Origin: Taxillus chinensis
Lineage: Eukaryota; Streptophyta; Magnoliopsida; Santalales; Loranthaceae
DNA: 64,000 nucleotides
Reading direction: 5' to 3'
Assembly (NCBI GenBank): GCA_023512835.1
Contig: CM042089.1
Location: 16,852,562-16,916,561 of the forward strand
Translations under genes and position numbers: made by a program
The notes under the pieces: model-generated
The model's input: the letters and a program-made list of their open reading frames with translations, nothing else
The model's database searches: none
Told to the model about the DNA's origin: nothing
Part shown: positions 46,681 through 56,587 of the stretch, piece after piece
Layout of the letters: the number at the start of each line of letters is the position of its first letter
Position numbering within the stretch: position 1 is the stretch's first letter

Positions 46681-48837
46681 GAGGAGTTAGGGTAGAAACC
46701 CTACGTTCCGTTGTGCACAGAACAGGGGAGAACAGTGGGTTTGAAGCTATCGTGTTCTATCGGTTATTCGATCCTTTAATCCAGGTAGGTGTTCCTTGTT
46801 TCTTGATTCTTGTTACTAGTCTTGACTACCGTGTTGCAAGAACGCAAAACGTATTATTAGTTTGTGTAGTTTCTCTTCATATATGTATAGATAAATATAT
46901 AAAAGGAAAAGGTATCTGCTTGCTGGTGAACAATTGGCGTCGGTTTCAAGGGAGTCGCACCACGCCGTCTTGAAGGAGGAGGAAGGGGCGTCGACTTCAA
47001 GGGCGTTGTTCTTCAGGGGAACCGCGGCCGGGTTGGAGCGATCTTCCACGAGAAGGAGATAGAAGAGGGGCGACGTCGGGTGCTACTTCGTGGGTCGGCC
47101 TCCGACGCCTGTGCACACCGTGCGGTCGAGCAGAGGTGAGGGGAAGGAGGGACAGCGGCATCTGCGCCGTCCCATGGACCGTTTGGTGCACCTCATGCAG
47201 ATCTGAACGAAGGGGGCGGTGGCATCAGTGCCGCCCCCATATGTCGTCGCTGCGTGTGTGGGCCAATGTTCTGGCTTGGGAACGGGGGGCGGCTTCAGAG
47301 CCGTCCCCGAGTGCCTCTGCCAACCCTAACGGGTTGGCAGGTTGGGTTAGCTCCCCTTGTGATTAATATTATTTCTTCCATCTATTCTTGTAGCTTAAAA
47401 TACTAAGTTTATTTCAAATCATTGGGCATAAACGGCCACACCGCGGAAGGATGAGAAAGCGACCGCCAAACGCAGGCGGTCCAAGCGATGGGGGCCGCAG
47501 TGGATTGGGACAGACTTTAGACCGCAACGGGACCCTGACGTGTCTTCCGGCGAAGCTGCATCGGGACGCGGGTCCCATCCCTATGGTTGTAAGAAAAAGT
47601 CAGTCCAGCTTCCCAGAGAGAAATTTTTAGCTATCAAATGGAAATTTAAAGTCTTACTCGAGGAATAACACAATCAACATGCTAGGACATTAGCCACTAA
47701 ATCACCATGATAGACAAAAGAGCAAAAGAAGAGCTCCGAGCTCGGAATAATAAATAAATAAATAATAAGTAAATAAATCGGTAGGTAAATAAATAAAGAA
47801 AATGGGGCTACTTGGATTGATATCGTAGTTTTATGTTATAGATATTATTTGGGGTTTGCCATTATTAGTTTATCGATTTAAATGTTTCGTATAATTGATG
47901 TATTGAATGCGACTACTAGAGAATTATGTTGATTATTTACATGTGTGAAATTAGTGGTAAAGCGGTTGGGTTATTCTGTTTATTTTCTTGCATGTGTGGA
48001 TGTGATGAATTGGTATCTATTAATTATGTATGTGGACTATATGATAAATTGGTGTATATTAATTGTGGGTGTTGATTTTATGATGAGATTGGTTGGGTTA
48101 ACTGTGGGTCCCACATAAAGGCGGCAAGAGGCCGAGGTCTCCTATGTGGCTGGTAACTCAGGTCCCATATGTGGCAGGGTTGTCAAAAACACCACAGGTC
48201 CCACATATGGTCGTCTAGTAGTGGTATGAATTCATGGAGTTGGTAATGGGAATCCCGTGGATGGATAAATGGCCGGTGTGAACCTTTAATGATGGAAATG
48301 TGATGTGATGTTTTATTTGTGATTTAATGAAATTTAATTGTGACACTACACTAGCACAAGCATACACTGATCATACAAACTTAGGAATTCATATAATAGA
48401 GTACTGGAGATGGGGATCATCTACTAGGCATTCGTGCTCACCCTGCTTTATTTTTATTTCCTACAAGTTGTAGGGAGTAGGCTTGGTGGAGCCATAGTGA
48501 GAAGCAGACGGACGTCCTTGGTGTAGAATTTAATTAGTAGACGATTTGTTTTTATTTTATTTCATCTTTTTATTTTCCGGACTTGGGTCCGTGGCAGTTG
48601 TAGATTATTGGTGAAACTTATAGAGTTATTCTGTGTGTTGGATATTATGAGAATTGAGTACATTGTTGTACCATTTTAATAAATCTTGAATTGGATTCAT
48701 TGGTGTGTACGATTTTACCCCTGTTGTAGTATTGTACGAGATTGGATCAGTCACCAACCCTTTGATCCCCGGAGTGGGCGTGGGAAAGTCGCGTTCCTAG
48801 TTCTGTCGTTTTCAGAACTTGGGGGCGTGACATAATA

Positions 48838-49222
48838 GGAGTAGAATCTTAGGCCTTTAGGAAATAGAACCTTAAAATATTCAACTTTAAGTGACAAAGA
48901 AAACAAATAGAAACCTTCTTCTCCTAAATTAGGTATCAAAAGGGTATTATAGGAGTATTAATCCTTCCTACACGTAACTGACCCTCGAACCCTTCTCTAG
49001 TAACATGGACCACATCTTAACTAATCAAGGTAGAGGGTATCCAACTGTACCCCAAAAATAGTTGGTGGCGACTCTATTTCTCACAATTAGTTTTGGTTGA
49101 GCCCATCCCAAACATGAATGAATCATCATTCATAATACATGTTTTTAAACCAACTTTAAAATGCATAGAATTATTATGATTAGTATTATTTTGCAAGCCA
49201 AGATAAAAAAAACTTATCATAC
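48838..49222 (+). repeat. Old Tat-type LTR end with primer-site core
   Basis: CACGTAACTGACCCTCGAACC...CCCAAAAATAGTTGGTGGCGACTC resembles the end of the Tat LTR at 6880-6970. TGGCGACTC is at 49066-49074, again followed by TATTTCT. D sits on its left and C lies to its right. Confidence 0.6.
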
Positions 49223-49311
49223 TGTAAGGACCCGTACCTTGAGTTAGTCAGTTTTGCCTCCTGAGTAGAGTTTTTCTAGATTTTGACCTAGTAAATGGAC
49301 TCCAATGAATT

Positions 49312-49730
49312 CACGTGCAAAAGGAAAGATGCTTAGAATGATGTCCTCTATCTACCACAGAAGTTTCAGGCCAAATGGACATGTATGTGAGGTGCACGTG
49401 ATATGGGTCCAATTCACGTGCAAGTGTGGTTGTCTTCTAAATGATGCAAGGAGGCTAGGGGTGAAGTTTGAGAGCATTTGGAGTGCATATGGAGTTGCAC
49501 GTGAATTGGGGAATTCACGTGCAAATTGGCGTGCAGGCATATTTTTGCATGGTTCCCTTGGTTTTGTCATTCTAATGAACTTTCTCCAAAGGACCATGTT
49601 GAAATTCTGAGTATTTTGGCCTATATGGGTGCGGAAAGGTGCTAACTTGTGTGATCAAAACTACGTCGTTTTGATCTTGGGATTCACTTAATCAAAACTA
49701 CGTCGTTTTGATGTTGTGTTGCCTATATAA
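49312..49730 (+). promoter_or_regulatory. C U3 module: five G-boxes, two ACGTCG palindromes, TATA
   Basis: CACGTG at 49312, 49395, 49415, 49498 and 49516. The last two form a perfect hairpin: 11-base arms 49497-49507 and 49512-49522 around GGGG. Two palindromes, half-site ATCAAAAC flanking TACGTC, at 49654-49675 and 49691-49712. TATATAA follows 11 bases later. CACGTG and ACGTC are ACGT-core sites of plant bZIP/bHLH factors, so light-, ABA- or stress-linked control is a reasonable inference. Confidence 0.75.
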
Positions 49731-50331
49731 GGAGGAGAAGCTCTCGTTTTAGGTTTAGGGTTCTCTTCAGTTCTGCGACCGTCGTAGAGAGAGAGAGAGC
49801 TAGAGAGAGAGAAGGAAGGGGAGTTGCTTTGGTTCTTTGGGAGCATCTTGCGTGGGGAGGACGGCGTTTAGCGCGGGGGCAAGGAAGATCTTTTTGTAAG
49901 GTAGGGATTCGTTTTCTTATACCTGATCCGGGGTTAGGCCCTGTGGTGAATTACCCGTTGGATATTGTCCTTGTTATCATACTATTTATATGTAAATTCA
50001 TATAGGTGTGATCTCCTATATGAATGTTGGCCTTCAATGGCGTTGTTTGGATATATGTATATATGCCTGCCAAGTGTTTGACATAATGCCTGTGAGCTGT
50101 GCATGTTATGTGTTTGAGGTAATGCCTGTGAGGCTGTGCATGTTATGTGTTTGAAATTATGCCTGTGAAGTCGTGCATATTATGTGTGAGATTATATCTC
50201 GTGTGGTCGGGTTTATGAGCTGGTGAATATATGCATGCTAAGTGTTCGATGTTATTCCTGTGTGACTAAGCATACTAAGTGTTTGATGTTATGCCTGTAT
50301 GGCCATGTGTCTTGCGTGTTTGCTTGTACAC

Positions 50332-50538
50332 CCGGTGGCTGTGGAAGCCTGGGACTGTTTTGTGGAACCCGGTGGTCGTGGAAGCCCGGGACTTTTGTGG
50401 AACCCGGTGGCTGTGGAAGCCCGGGGCTGTTTTGTGGAACCCGGTGGTCGTGGAAGCCGGGACTGTTTTGTGGAACCCGGTGGCTGTGGAAGCCCGGGAC
50501 TGTTTCTTGAAACCCGGTGGCTGTGGAAGCCCTGGGAG
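50332..50538 (+). repeat. Six 37-bp tandem repeats in the C 5' LTR
   Basis: Unit starts GGTGGCTGTGGAAGCC and ends TGTTTTGTGGAACCC. Also six units at 57701-57902 and six at 32090-32296. Confidence 0.95.
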
Positions 50539-51029
50539 TGTTTATGTACCAGCCCATGTATGATTGTGTTTCTTGTTATAGCCTGTGACTATATCTGGTG
50601 GAATGATTGTATCACGACACAGCAGCTTGTACACAAGGCATGTAGATATTAGGTGCATGGGATGGGTTGGGGAGACATGATCCCTACTGAGTGTGGTTGC
50701 TCACCCCTCCTACCATGGTGTTTTCTTTACAAGGAACCTACGGGCGTTAGGTGGGACCCCAAGGTGGAAGACCTTATTTATTTTATTGTTTATGTTATTT
50801 TATTATGGGAACGATGTAACCCCAATGGGGATGGATTGAAAAGAAGACTTTGTATTAAAGACTGATTTGGTTTGTGGACTGCTGATGGACTTTATTTTTC
50901 TTGAATGTGTTGTGAATGTTTAAAATGTTCAGTTCTTGGTTTGTATCCTAACCCCTTTGCCCTCCGTGTGGGTAAAAAGGGGAGTCATGTACCGGTTTCC
51001 TCGGGTTGGAAATCCGGGGCGTGACAATA

Positions 51030-51041
51030 TGGTATCAGAGC
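51030..51041 (+). other. Primer-binding site of C (initiator tRNA-Met)
   Basis: TGGTATCAGAGC, three bases after the LTR. Confidence 0.95.
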
Positions 51042-51464
51042 ATGGTCTAGTTGGCCTAGGGTAGTGGGCAGACTTGGTTATCTTGAGTCCTTTGGAGGAG
51101 CCTAGAGGGACATGCCTGATCAACATGGTCCTCTTTGAGCCTCCAAGGTGTACTTAGGGTAGTCCAGTCTTGTGGTAGGATTTGCATGCATTGGCATTAG
51201 GGCACTAGTTGCATTTATTGTCATGTGTGAAGGATGTGCATAACATGATTATGTGTGAACTGTGCAACTCTGAATATTCTTGGAATGCCTTGGGTATGAC
51301 CGTACAGTGTGAATGTGGAGTCTTGTGTGCAATATTGATTGATGCAATGGTTAAAATGTGTGTAATGCCATGTACGGCTTGACTTGATAATGAGGTAGAG
51401 GTAGTCAACTTGTTAGTAGTCAAACGCGTTTCGACGTTTGTGCATCTTACTTCATGTAGTAAGA

Positions 51465-52670
51465 ATGCCACCGAGGAGAGTGACACGTGCGTCCGGGCAA
51501 TGGCTGATGAGTCATCTGCCCATGAGGGTCCGGGTGCGGGACCATCCGTTGGAGGGCATGCGTTGTTACTGGCACGGCCTACAAGAAGGCATCCGGCTGG
51601 AGGTACGAGAGCTACGGGAGGGACTCCGGCAGGACGTTCGGGAGGAGGTGCGCCGTGAGATGGCGGCACAGACAGGTGGTGCCACCACCACCACCGAGTG
51701 GGAGAGCTGCCTCGTGAGCGTGAGAGTTCGCTGGGTGGTGTACCGACCCGTGCGAGAGGATGACGTGGTGACACGGTTCCGAAAGGAACAACCTCCGCGA
51801 TTTAAGGGGGGAGAAGATCCTATGGTAGGCGAGCGGTGGTTGAGGCGGATTGAGCATGTGTTCTCCTTTCTCCTGCCCCGGGAGGAGGATAAGGTGCGGC
51901 CGCAATCGCGGCACTGGAGGGGGGATGCTTTGGAGTGGTGGACGAGTGTAGCGGGGAGCCGTGCGGTCAACTCATGTTTTGGGAGGAATTCTTGCAACTC
52001 TTCCATGATGAGTTCTTCCCGAATCGGTGAGATGGCGAGAAGAGGGAGGAATTTGGCAGCCTGAAGCAAGGATCAAAGACGGTGCCCGAGTATGAGCGGG
52101 AGTTCCGGAGCTTGAGTAGGTTTGCCCCCGAGACAGTGGCAAAGGAGGACCTGAAGGCTCACAAGTTCATTTTGGGTCTTAGGCCAGCCCTTAGGGAGAG
52201 GGTGGCGATTCTACGCTTGAGGACCTATGCCGAGGCCGTGGAGACGGCCCGTATAGGCGAGAGAGAGCCGGATGGTGGGAGGCAAGCCCATCAGGGTCGC
52301 CAGTTGCAGAGTGGGCCTGATCGAGATGCAGGGTCCAAGAGGCTCAAGACGGAGGAGAGGGATAGCGGTTCCTTCCGCACGGGGGACAGACATTGGTGAA
52401 CCCAGGGAGGTCTAGCTTTGGCGGTGGCGACAGGGCGGTCCAACGGGGGGTCTCCCCGGCGGTTGTTACCGCTGTGGGGAGCAAGGCCACTTGAGAAAGG
52501 AGTGTCCAAAGAGGGACCGGAAATGCCATGGATGTGGACGAGAGGGCCATCCCGAGCCGGGTTTGCCGGAGTGGCAACAGGGGGAGTTGGAGGCATGACA
52601 TCCGGCACAAGGAGTGATGCCGGTTTTCGTGCACCAGCGAGAGAGACCAGCTCGTCGGTGGCCGGCTAGT
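51465..52670 (+). pseudogene. Element C gag
   Basis: The start is set at ATG 51465 (MPPRRVTR), the usual opening of Tekay-type gag; upstream codons in this frame are non-coding LTR leader. Capsid block: RFRKEQPPRFKGGEDPMVGERWLRRIE (about residues 95-120 of the frame) and, after a frame change near 52040, VPEYEREFRSLSRFAPE and KFILGLRPALRERV. Two zinc knuckles follow in a third frame: [14 protein letters not shown] (52464-52505) and CHGCGREGH. Gag builds the particle and binds the RNA. At least two frame changes interrupt it, near 52040 and 52400. Confidence 0.85.
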
Positions 52671-52759
52671 CGGGCAGGATCGAATCAGACCCGACCTCGG
52701 GGGGGGCCGGAGCGGCAGCAGACCGGGCGGCTGGAGGCGACCTTGGCGGGAAGCGCCAA

Positions 52760-53476
52760 GTGAGTGAGCCGACCAGTGGCACGGGCCAAGGGAGGGTGTT
52801 TGCGCTGGAGGCGACATACCAGGAGGAGGCTGAGCTACCACCCCCACCAGCTGAGGGTGGAGCAGGACCATCGGTGGTTAAAGGTACCCTCTTGATCTCC
52901 CGTACATTAGCTTCTGTTCTTTTCGATACGGGTGCATCATGTTCGTTTGTTGCTGAGCTTGTAATAGACGGCTTGGGGTTAGCCTGTGTGGAGGCCGCGA
53001 GGCCCCTAGTTGTGGAGTCTCCGGTAGGAGGCATGATTGAGGTACGACGAGTGTGTCGTGACTGTGTGTTAACCATAGGCGAGGTGGAGCTGAGTTTTGA
53101 CTTGCATGTGATGCCTTTGAGGACGTTTGACCTGATCTTGGGTATGGATTGGCTTATGGCTTTCCAGGCCAAGATAGATTGTTATCGGCGGCATGTGACC
53201 TTCGTGACACCTGTAGGGACCTCTTGCACCCTGCAGGGGGAGTGGGATTGTGAGGCGAGTCGGGCCGGGCCAGTGTTGGACCAGTGGGGTGCCATTACCC
53301 ACAGGTTAGCAGCCCTGACCTTTGTTGAGGAGGGTAAGGTGGAAAAGAGGGTGTGGCCCGCTGTTGTGGACCAATTTCAGGATGTTTTTCCTGAAGAGTT
53401 GAGGAGTTTGCCACCTAAGAGGAGTGTGGAGTTCACCATTGAGTTAGTGCGGGGACGGGTCCGATTTCCCAAGTAG
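52760..53476 (+). pseudogene. Element C protease and start of RT region
   Basis: 238 open codons. Aspartic protease site LFDTGASCSF (D-T-G intact) with the downstream block FDLILGMDWL, then the linker VVDQFQDVFPEELRSLPP that leads into RT. The frame runs off at a stop at 53474-53476 after VRGRVRFPK, at a G-run where related elements continue; RT follows in the next phase from 53484. The protease itself looks undamaged. It would process the gag-pol polyprotein. Confidence 0.88.
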
Positions 53477-53483
53477 CGTATCG

Positions 53484-53995
53484 TATGGGGCCAGTGAGTT
53501 GAGGGAGCTTCAGAGGCAAATTGAGGAGTTGGTGGGTCAGGGGTATATCAGACCGAGTACCTCACCTTGGGGTGCTCCGGTGCTCTTTGCGAAGAAGGCT
53601 GATGGTACACTACGTCTCTGCATCGACTACAGGAAGCTGAATTCAGTGACAGTGAAGAACAAGTACCCATTGCCTCGGATAGATGACCTGTTTGACCAAT
53701 TGAGTGGGGCCCAATGGTTTTCCAAGATAGATTTACGGTCGGGGTATCACCAGCTCAGGGTTAGGGAGGAGGACATCCCTAAGACGGCTTTTCGGTGCGG
53801 TATGGGCATTATGAGTGGGTAGTGATGCCTTTCGGGCTCACTAATGCGCCAGCGATGTTCATGCATTTGATGAACCAAGTCTTTGCCCCATACTTAGACT
53901 CGTTCGTGGTGGTGTTTATCGACGATATCTTGGTGTATTCCAAGACCGAGAGGGAGCATGTGGAGCACTTGGCAACAAGTTGCAAACCTTGAGGG
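53484..53995 (+). pseudogene. Element C reverse transcriptase
   Basis: Opens with [20 protein letters not shown], then [33 protein letters not shown] (first catalytic Asp) in one frame to 53822, then in the next phase [14 protein letters not shown] and the active-site box FIDD at 53915-53926 ([14 protein letters not shown]). All seven RT blocks I expect are present. Frame changes near 53800 and 53965 interrupt it. It copies the element's RNA to DNA. Confidence 0.92.
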
Positions 53996-54840
53996 ACCAG
54001 GCACTGTTTGCTAAGTTTAGCAAGTGTGAGTTTTGGGCTGCAGGAGGTTCACTTTCTTGGCCATGTGGTGTCACTGAGGGAGTTAGGGTGGACCCGGCCA
54101 AGATTGAGGCCGTGGCATCGTGGGCGAGGCCAACCAACGTTTTTGAGATCCGTAGTTTTCTTGGCTCGGCGGGGTACTATCGTCGTTTTGTAGAGGGGTT
54201 CTCCCGTTTGGCGGCTCCTATGACGACGTTGACTCGGAAGGGCGTGAAGTTTGATTGGACCGACAAGTGTCGCCGGGCGTTTGAGACTCTCAAAACCCGT
54301 TTGACCACTGCACCTGTGTTGAGGTTGCCTAGGGAGGATATTCCATATGAGGTATACCGTGATGCGTCCAGGGTTGGTTTGGGGTGTGTGCTTATGCAGG
54401 AGCACGGTGTGGTAGCTTATGGGTCGAGGCACCTGAAGCCTCATGAGCAGAATTATCCTACTCATGACCTTGAGTTAGCGGCTGTTATCTTCGCCCTGAA
54501 AAGTTGGCAGCACTACCTCTTGGGGGGAAAAGTTTGTGGTGTTCTCGGATCACAAGAGCCTTCATACATCTTTACTCGAAGGACTTGAATTTGAGGCAAA
54601 GGAGATGGGTGGAGTATTTGCGGACCTTTGATTTTACTCTTGCCTATACCCCGGGCAAGGGTAATGTTGTGGCTGATGCATTGAGCGAGAAAAGGGAAAG
54701 CCGAGGTGGCCGTGAGAGAGTGGAAGCCGATGGAGTAGTTGGCGACGTTGCAGTGTGCAGCCTGTTGTTCGTGATGGTGGGACGAGTCCCGAGTCCTTTG
54801 GTGGTAGTGCCTGAGTTGTACCGGCGCGTCCGGGAGGAAT
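53980..54840 (+). pseudogene. Element C RT tail and RNase H
   Basis: From 53980: LFAKFSKCEFW, then RVDPAKIEAVASWARPTNVFEIRSFLGSAGYYRRFV (RT connection), then RNase H: YRDASRVGLGCVLMQ (first Asp position, Asp present in RDAS), YGSRHLKPHEQNYPTHDLELAAVIFALKSWQHYL (Glu in DLELAAV). After frame changes near 54530 and 54565 it continues DLNLRQRRWVEYLRTFDFTLAYTPGKGNVVADALSE with the last Asp. The frame breaks lie at a G-run and near a place where a CAG codon is expected. Confidence 0.88.
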
Positions 54841-54846
54841 AGCTGG

Positions 54847-56280
54847 GTGACATCGAGTGTGAGGTCCTCCGTGCCCGTATTGAGGCCGGTGAGCTATCCG
54901 AGGACTGGACGAGAGGGTCCCGAGCATGAGTTGTCATTTCAGGGGCGGTTGGTAGTGGCTTCTTCCCTCGGGGATGAGGTGATGAGGGCGTTTCACCAAT
55001 CTAGAGTTGCTGTGCATCCAGGGGGTACGAAGATGTACCATGCGCTTCGCGGACATTTTTGGTGGCCTAGGATGAAACACGATGTAGCTGCCTTTGTTTC
55101 ATGGTGCCTCACGTGTCAGCAGGTGAAGGCTGAGCATCAGCGGCCGGCGGGCATGTTACAGCCCTTGCCCATAGCAGAGTGGAAGTGGGACCATATCGCG
55201 ATGGATTTTGTGACTGGTCTTCCACCCACCACTGGGAGGAAGGATATGATTTGGGTGATTGTGGATCGACTCACAAAGTCGGCCCATTTCCTGGCTGTTC
55301 GCGAGCGGGACTCTATTGGGACCTTGAGTCAGCTGTACATGAACGAGATTGTGAGACTGCATGGCGTACCATCATCGGTTGTCTCTGACCGGGATTCGCG
55401 GTTCACTTCCCGTTTTTGGGCCGGTTTGCAGGAGGCTATGGGGACCAAGCTTCACCTGAGTACAACCTTTCACCCTGAGACTGACGGTCAGACTGAGCGG
55501 ACGAATCAGACCATGGAGGACATGTTGAGGGCTTGTGTGCTAGATTTTGGGGGTTCGTGGGCAACTCACCTTCCTTTGGTGGAGTTTGCCTACAACAATA
55601 ATTATCAGACATCCATTGGGATGGCTCCTTTTGAGGCGTTGTACGGACGGCCGTGTCGATCACCTTTGTGTTGGACCGAGGTGGGGGAGACAGCTCTCTT
55701 GGGGCCACAGTTGGTTCAAGAGGCTACTGAGAAGGTCAAGTTGATTCGTCAGCGTTTGTTGTCAGCTCAGAGTCGGCAGAAATCTTATGTGGATCAGCGG
55801 CGGCGACCTTTGGAGTTTTCTGTTGGTGATCATGTGTTCCTTCGTGTCTCTCCACGTCGTGGACATCGACGGTTTGGGCGAGGTTCCAAGCTATCTCCGC
55901 GGTTTATTGGTCCTTTTGAGATTCCCGGATCGTGTAAGGCCTGTGGCCTACCGGTTAAGCGTTACCACCGCGGGCCGAGTCGAGTGCACAACGTGTTTCA
56001 CGTGTCCCGGTTGAGGAAGTATCACCCTGACCCCACTCATGTGATTGATTGGGGGACGTTGGACATTGAGGATGACATGTCCGTCATTGAGGCCCCTATC
56101 CGTATCCTAGATCGGCAAGCGAAGCTTTTGCGTGGTCGTGCTTATTCCTTTGGTTCGCGTGCTTGTGGCAGCACCGTGGCATTGAGGAGGAGACATGGGA
56201 ACGTGAGTCCGTGATGCGTGAGCAAGATCGGACTTGTTCGAGGACGAACAATCTTAAGCATGGGAGGTGGTCTTGGCCAA
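54847..56280 (+). pseudogene. Element C integrase with chromodomain
   Basis: One frame of 455 codons to 56214. Zinc-binding HHCC: FHQSRVAVHPGGTKMYHAL (His pair) and CLTCQQVKAEH (Cys pair). Core DDE: AMDFVTGLP, SDRDSRF, GQTERTNQ. The GPY-type region is LSPRFIGPFEI. The C-terminal chromodomain-like stretch is RKYHPDPTHVIDWGTLDIEDDMSVIEAPIRILDR, continuing in the next phase at about 56155 (QHRGIEEETWERESVMRE). The chromodomain of this lineage is thought to steer insertion to heterochromatin. The break near 56155 is a single extra T at a CTG-like site. Confidence 0.92.
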
Positions 56281-56574
56281 GGGTGTGATGTGTTTTGTGT
56301 TTTCTTGTATTAGTTGTGTACGATTTGGTGTATTTGTACTGTCTTTTAAAGACATGTGTTCTTGTTTGTGATGTGTTTTTGAGATGTGTATTCGTGCCAT
56401 GTGGACATGTGTTATGTGCATTATTGTGGTTATGGATTATGGTGGTACTGTTATGTGCTGTTGTGCTGTGTGTGGTGTATGACCCATTTGGGTGTTGTGG
56501 CTCGCCGTGTGGCAAATGGGTAGCTTGTGTTTGTTTTCCTCTTATGTCATTTCTTTTCGAGGACGAAAAGTCTT

Positions 56575-56587
56575 AAGGGGGAGAGGA
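56575..56587 (+). other. Polypurine tract of C
   Basis: AAGGGGGAGAGGA immediately before the 3' LTR, preceded by GAGGACGAAAAG. Confidence 0.9.

Larger units (their letters stand above)
39469..48832 (+). mobile_element. Non-autonomous Tekay-like LTR element D
   Basis: Target duplication TAATA (39464-39468 and 48833-48837), LTRs TGTAAAGACCCG...GTGACA at 39469-41809 and 45824-48832, near-standard initiator-tRNA-Met primer site (TGGTATCAAAGC, 41813-41824) and polypurine tract AAGGTGGGGAGGA (45811-45823). LTR ends resemble those of the Tekay element C. The ~4-kb interior has no gag or pol motif on either strand. LTR lengths differ (2341 and 3009 bp) because of a nested insertion in the right copy and a ~339-bp gap in the left. 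Confidence 0.85.
45824..48832 (+). repeat. Element D 3' LTR
   Basis: Same family as 39469-41809, with a poly-A-tailed insertion at 45903-46295 and an intact promoter segment (TATAAAAG at 46673-46680). Confidence 0.9.
49223..51026 (+). repeat. Element C 5' LTR
   Basis: 1804 bp. U3 with five G-boxes and two palindromes, TATATAA at 49724-49730, six 37-bp repeats in the transcribed part (50332-50538), end GGCGTGACA. Confidence 0.97.

Noticed and set aside
51205..56515. - strand frames opposite gag-pol of element C
   Set aside because: Antisense shadows of well-identified + strand retrotransposon domains.
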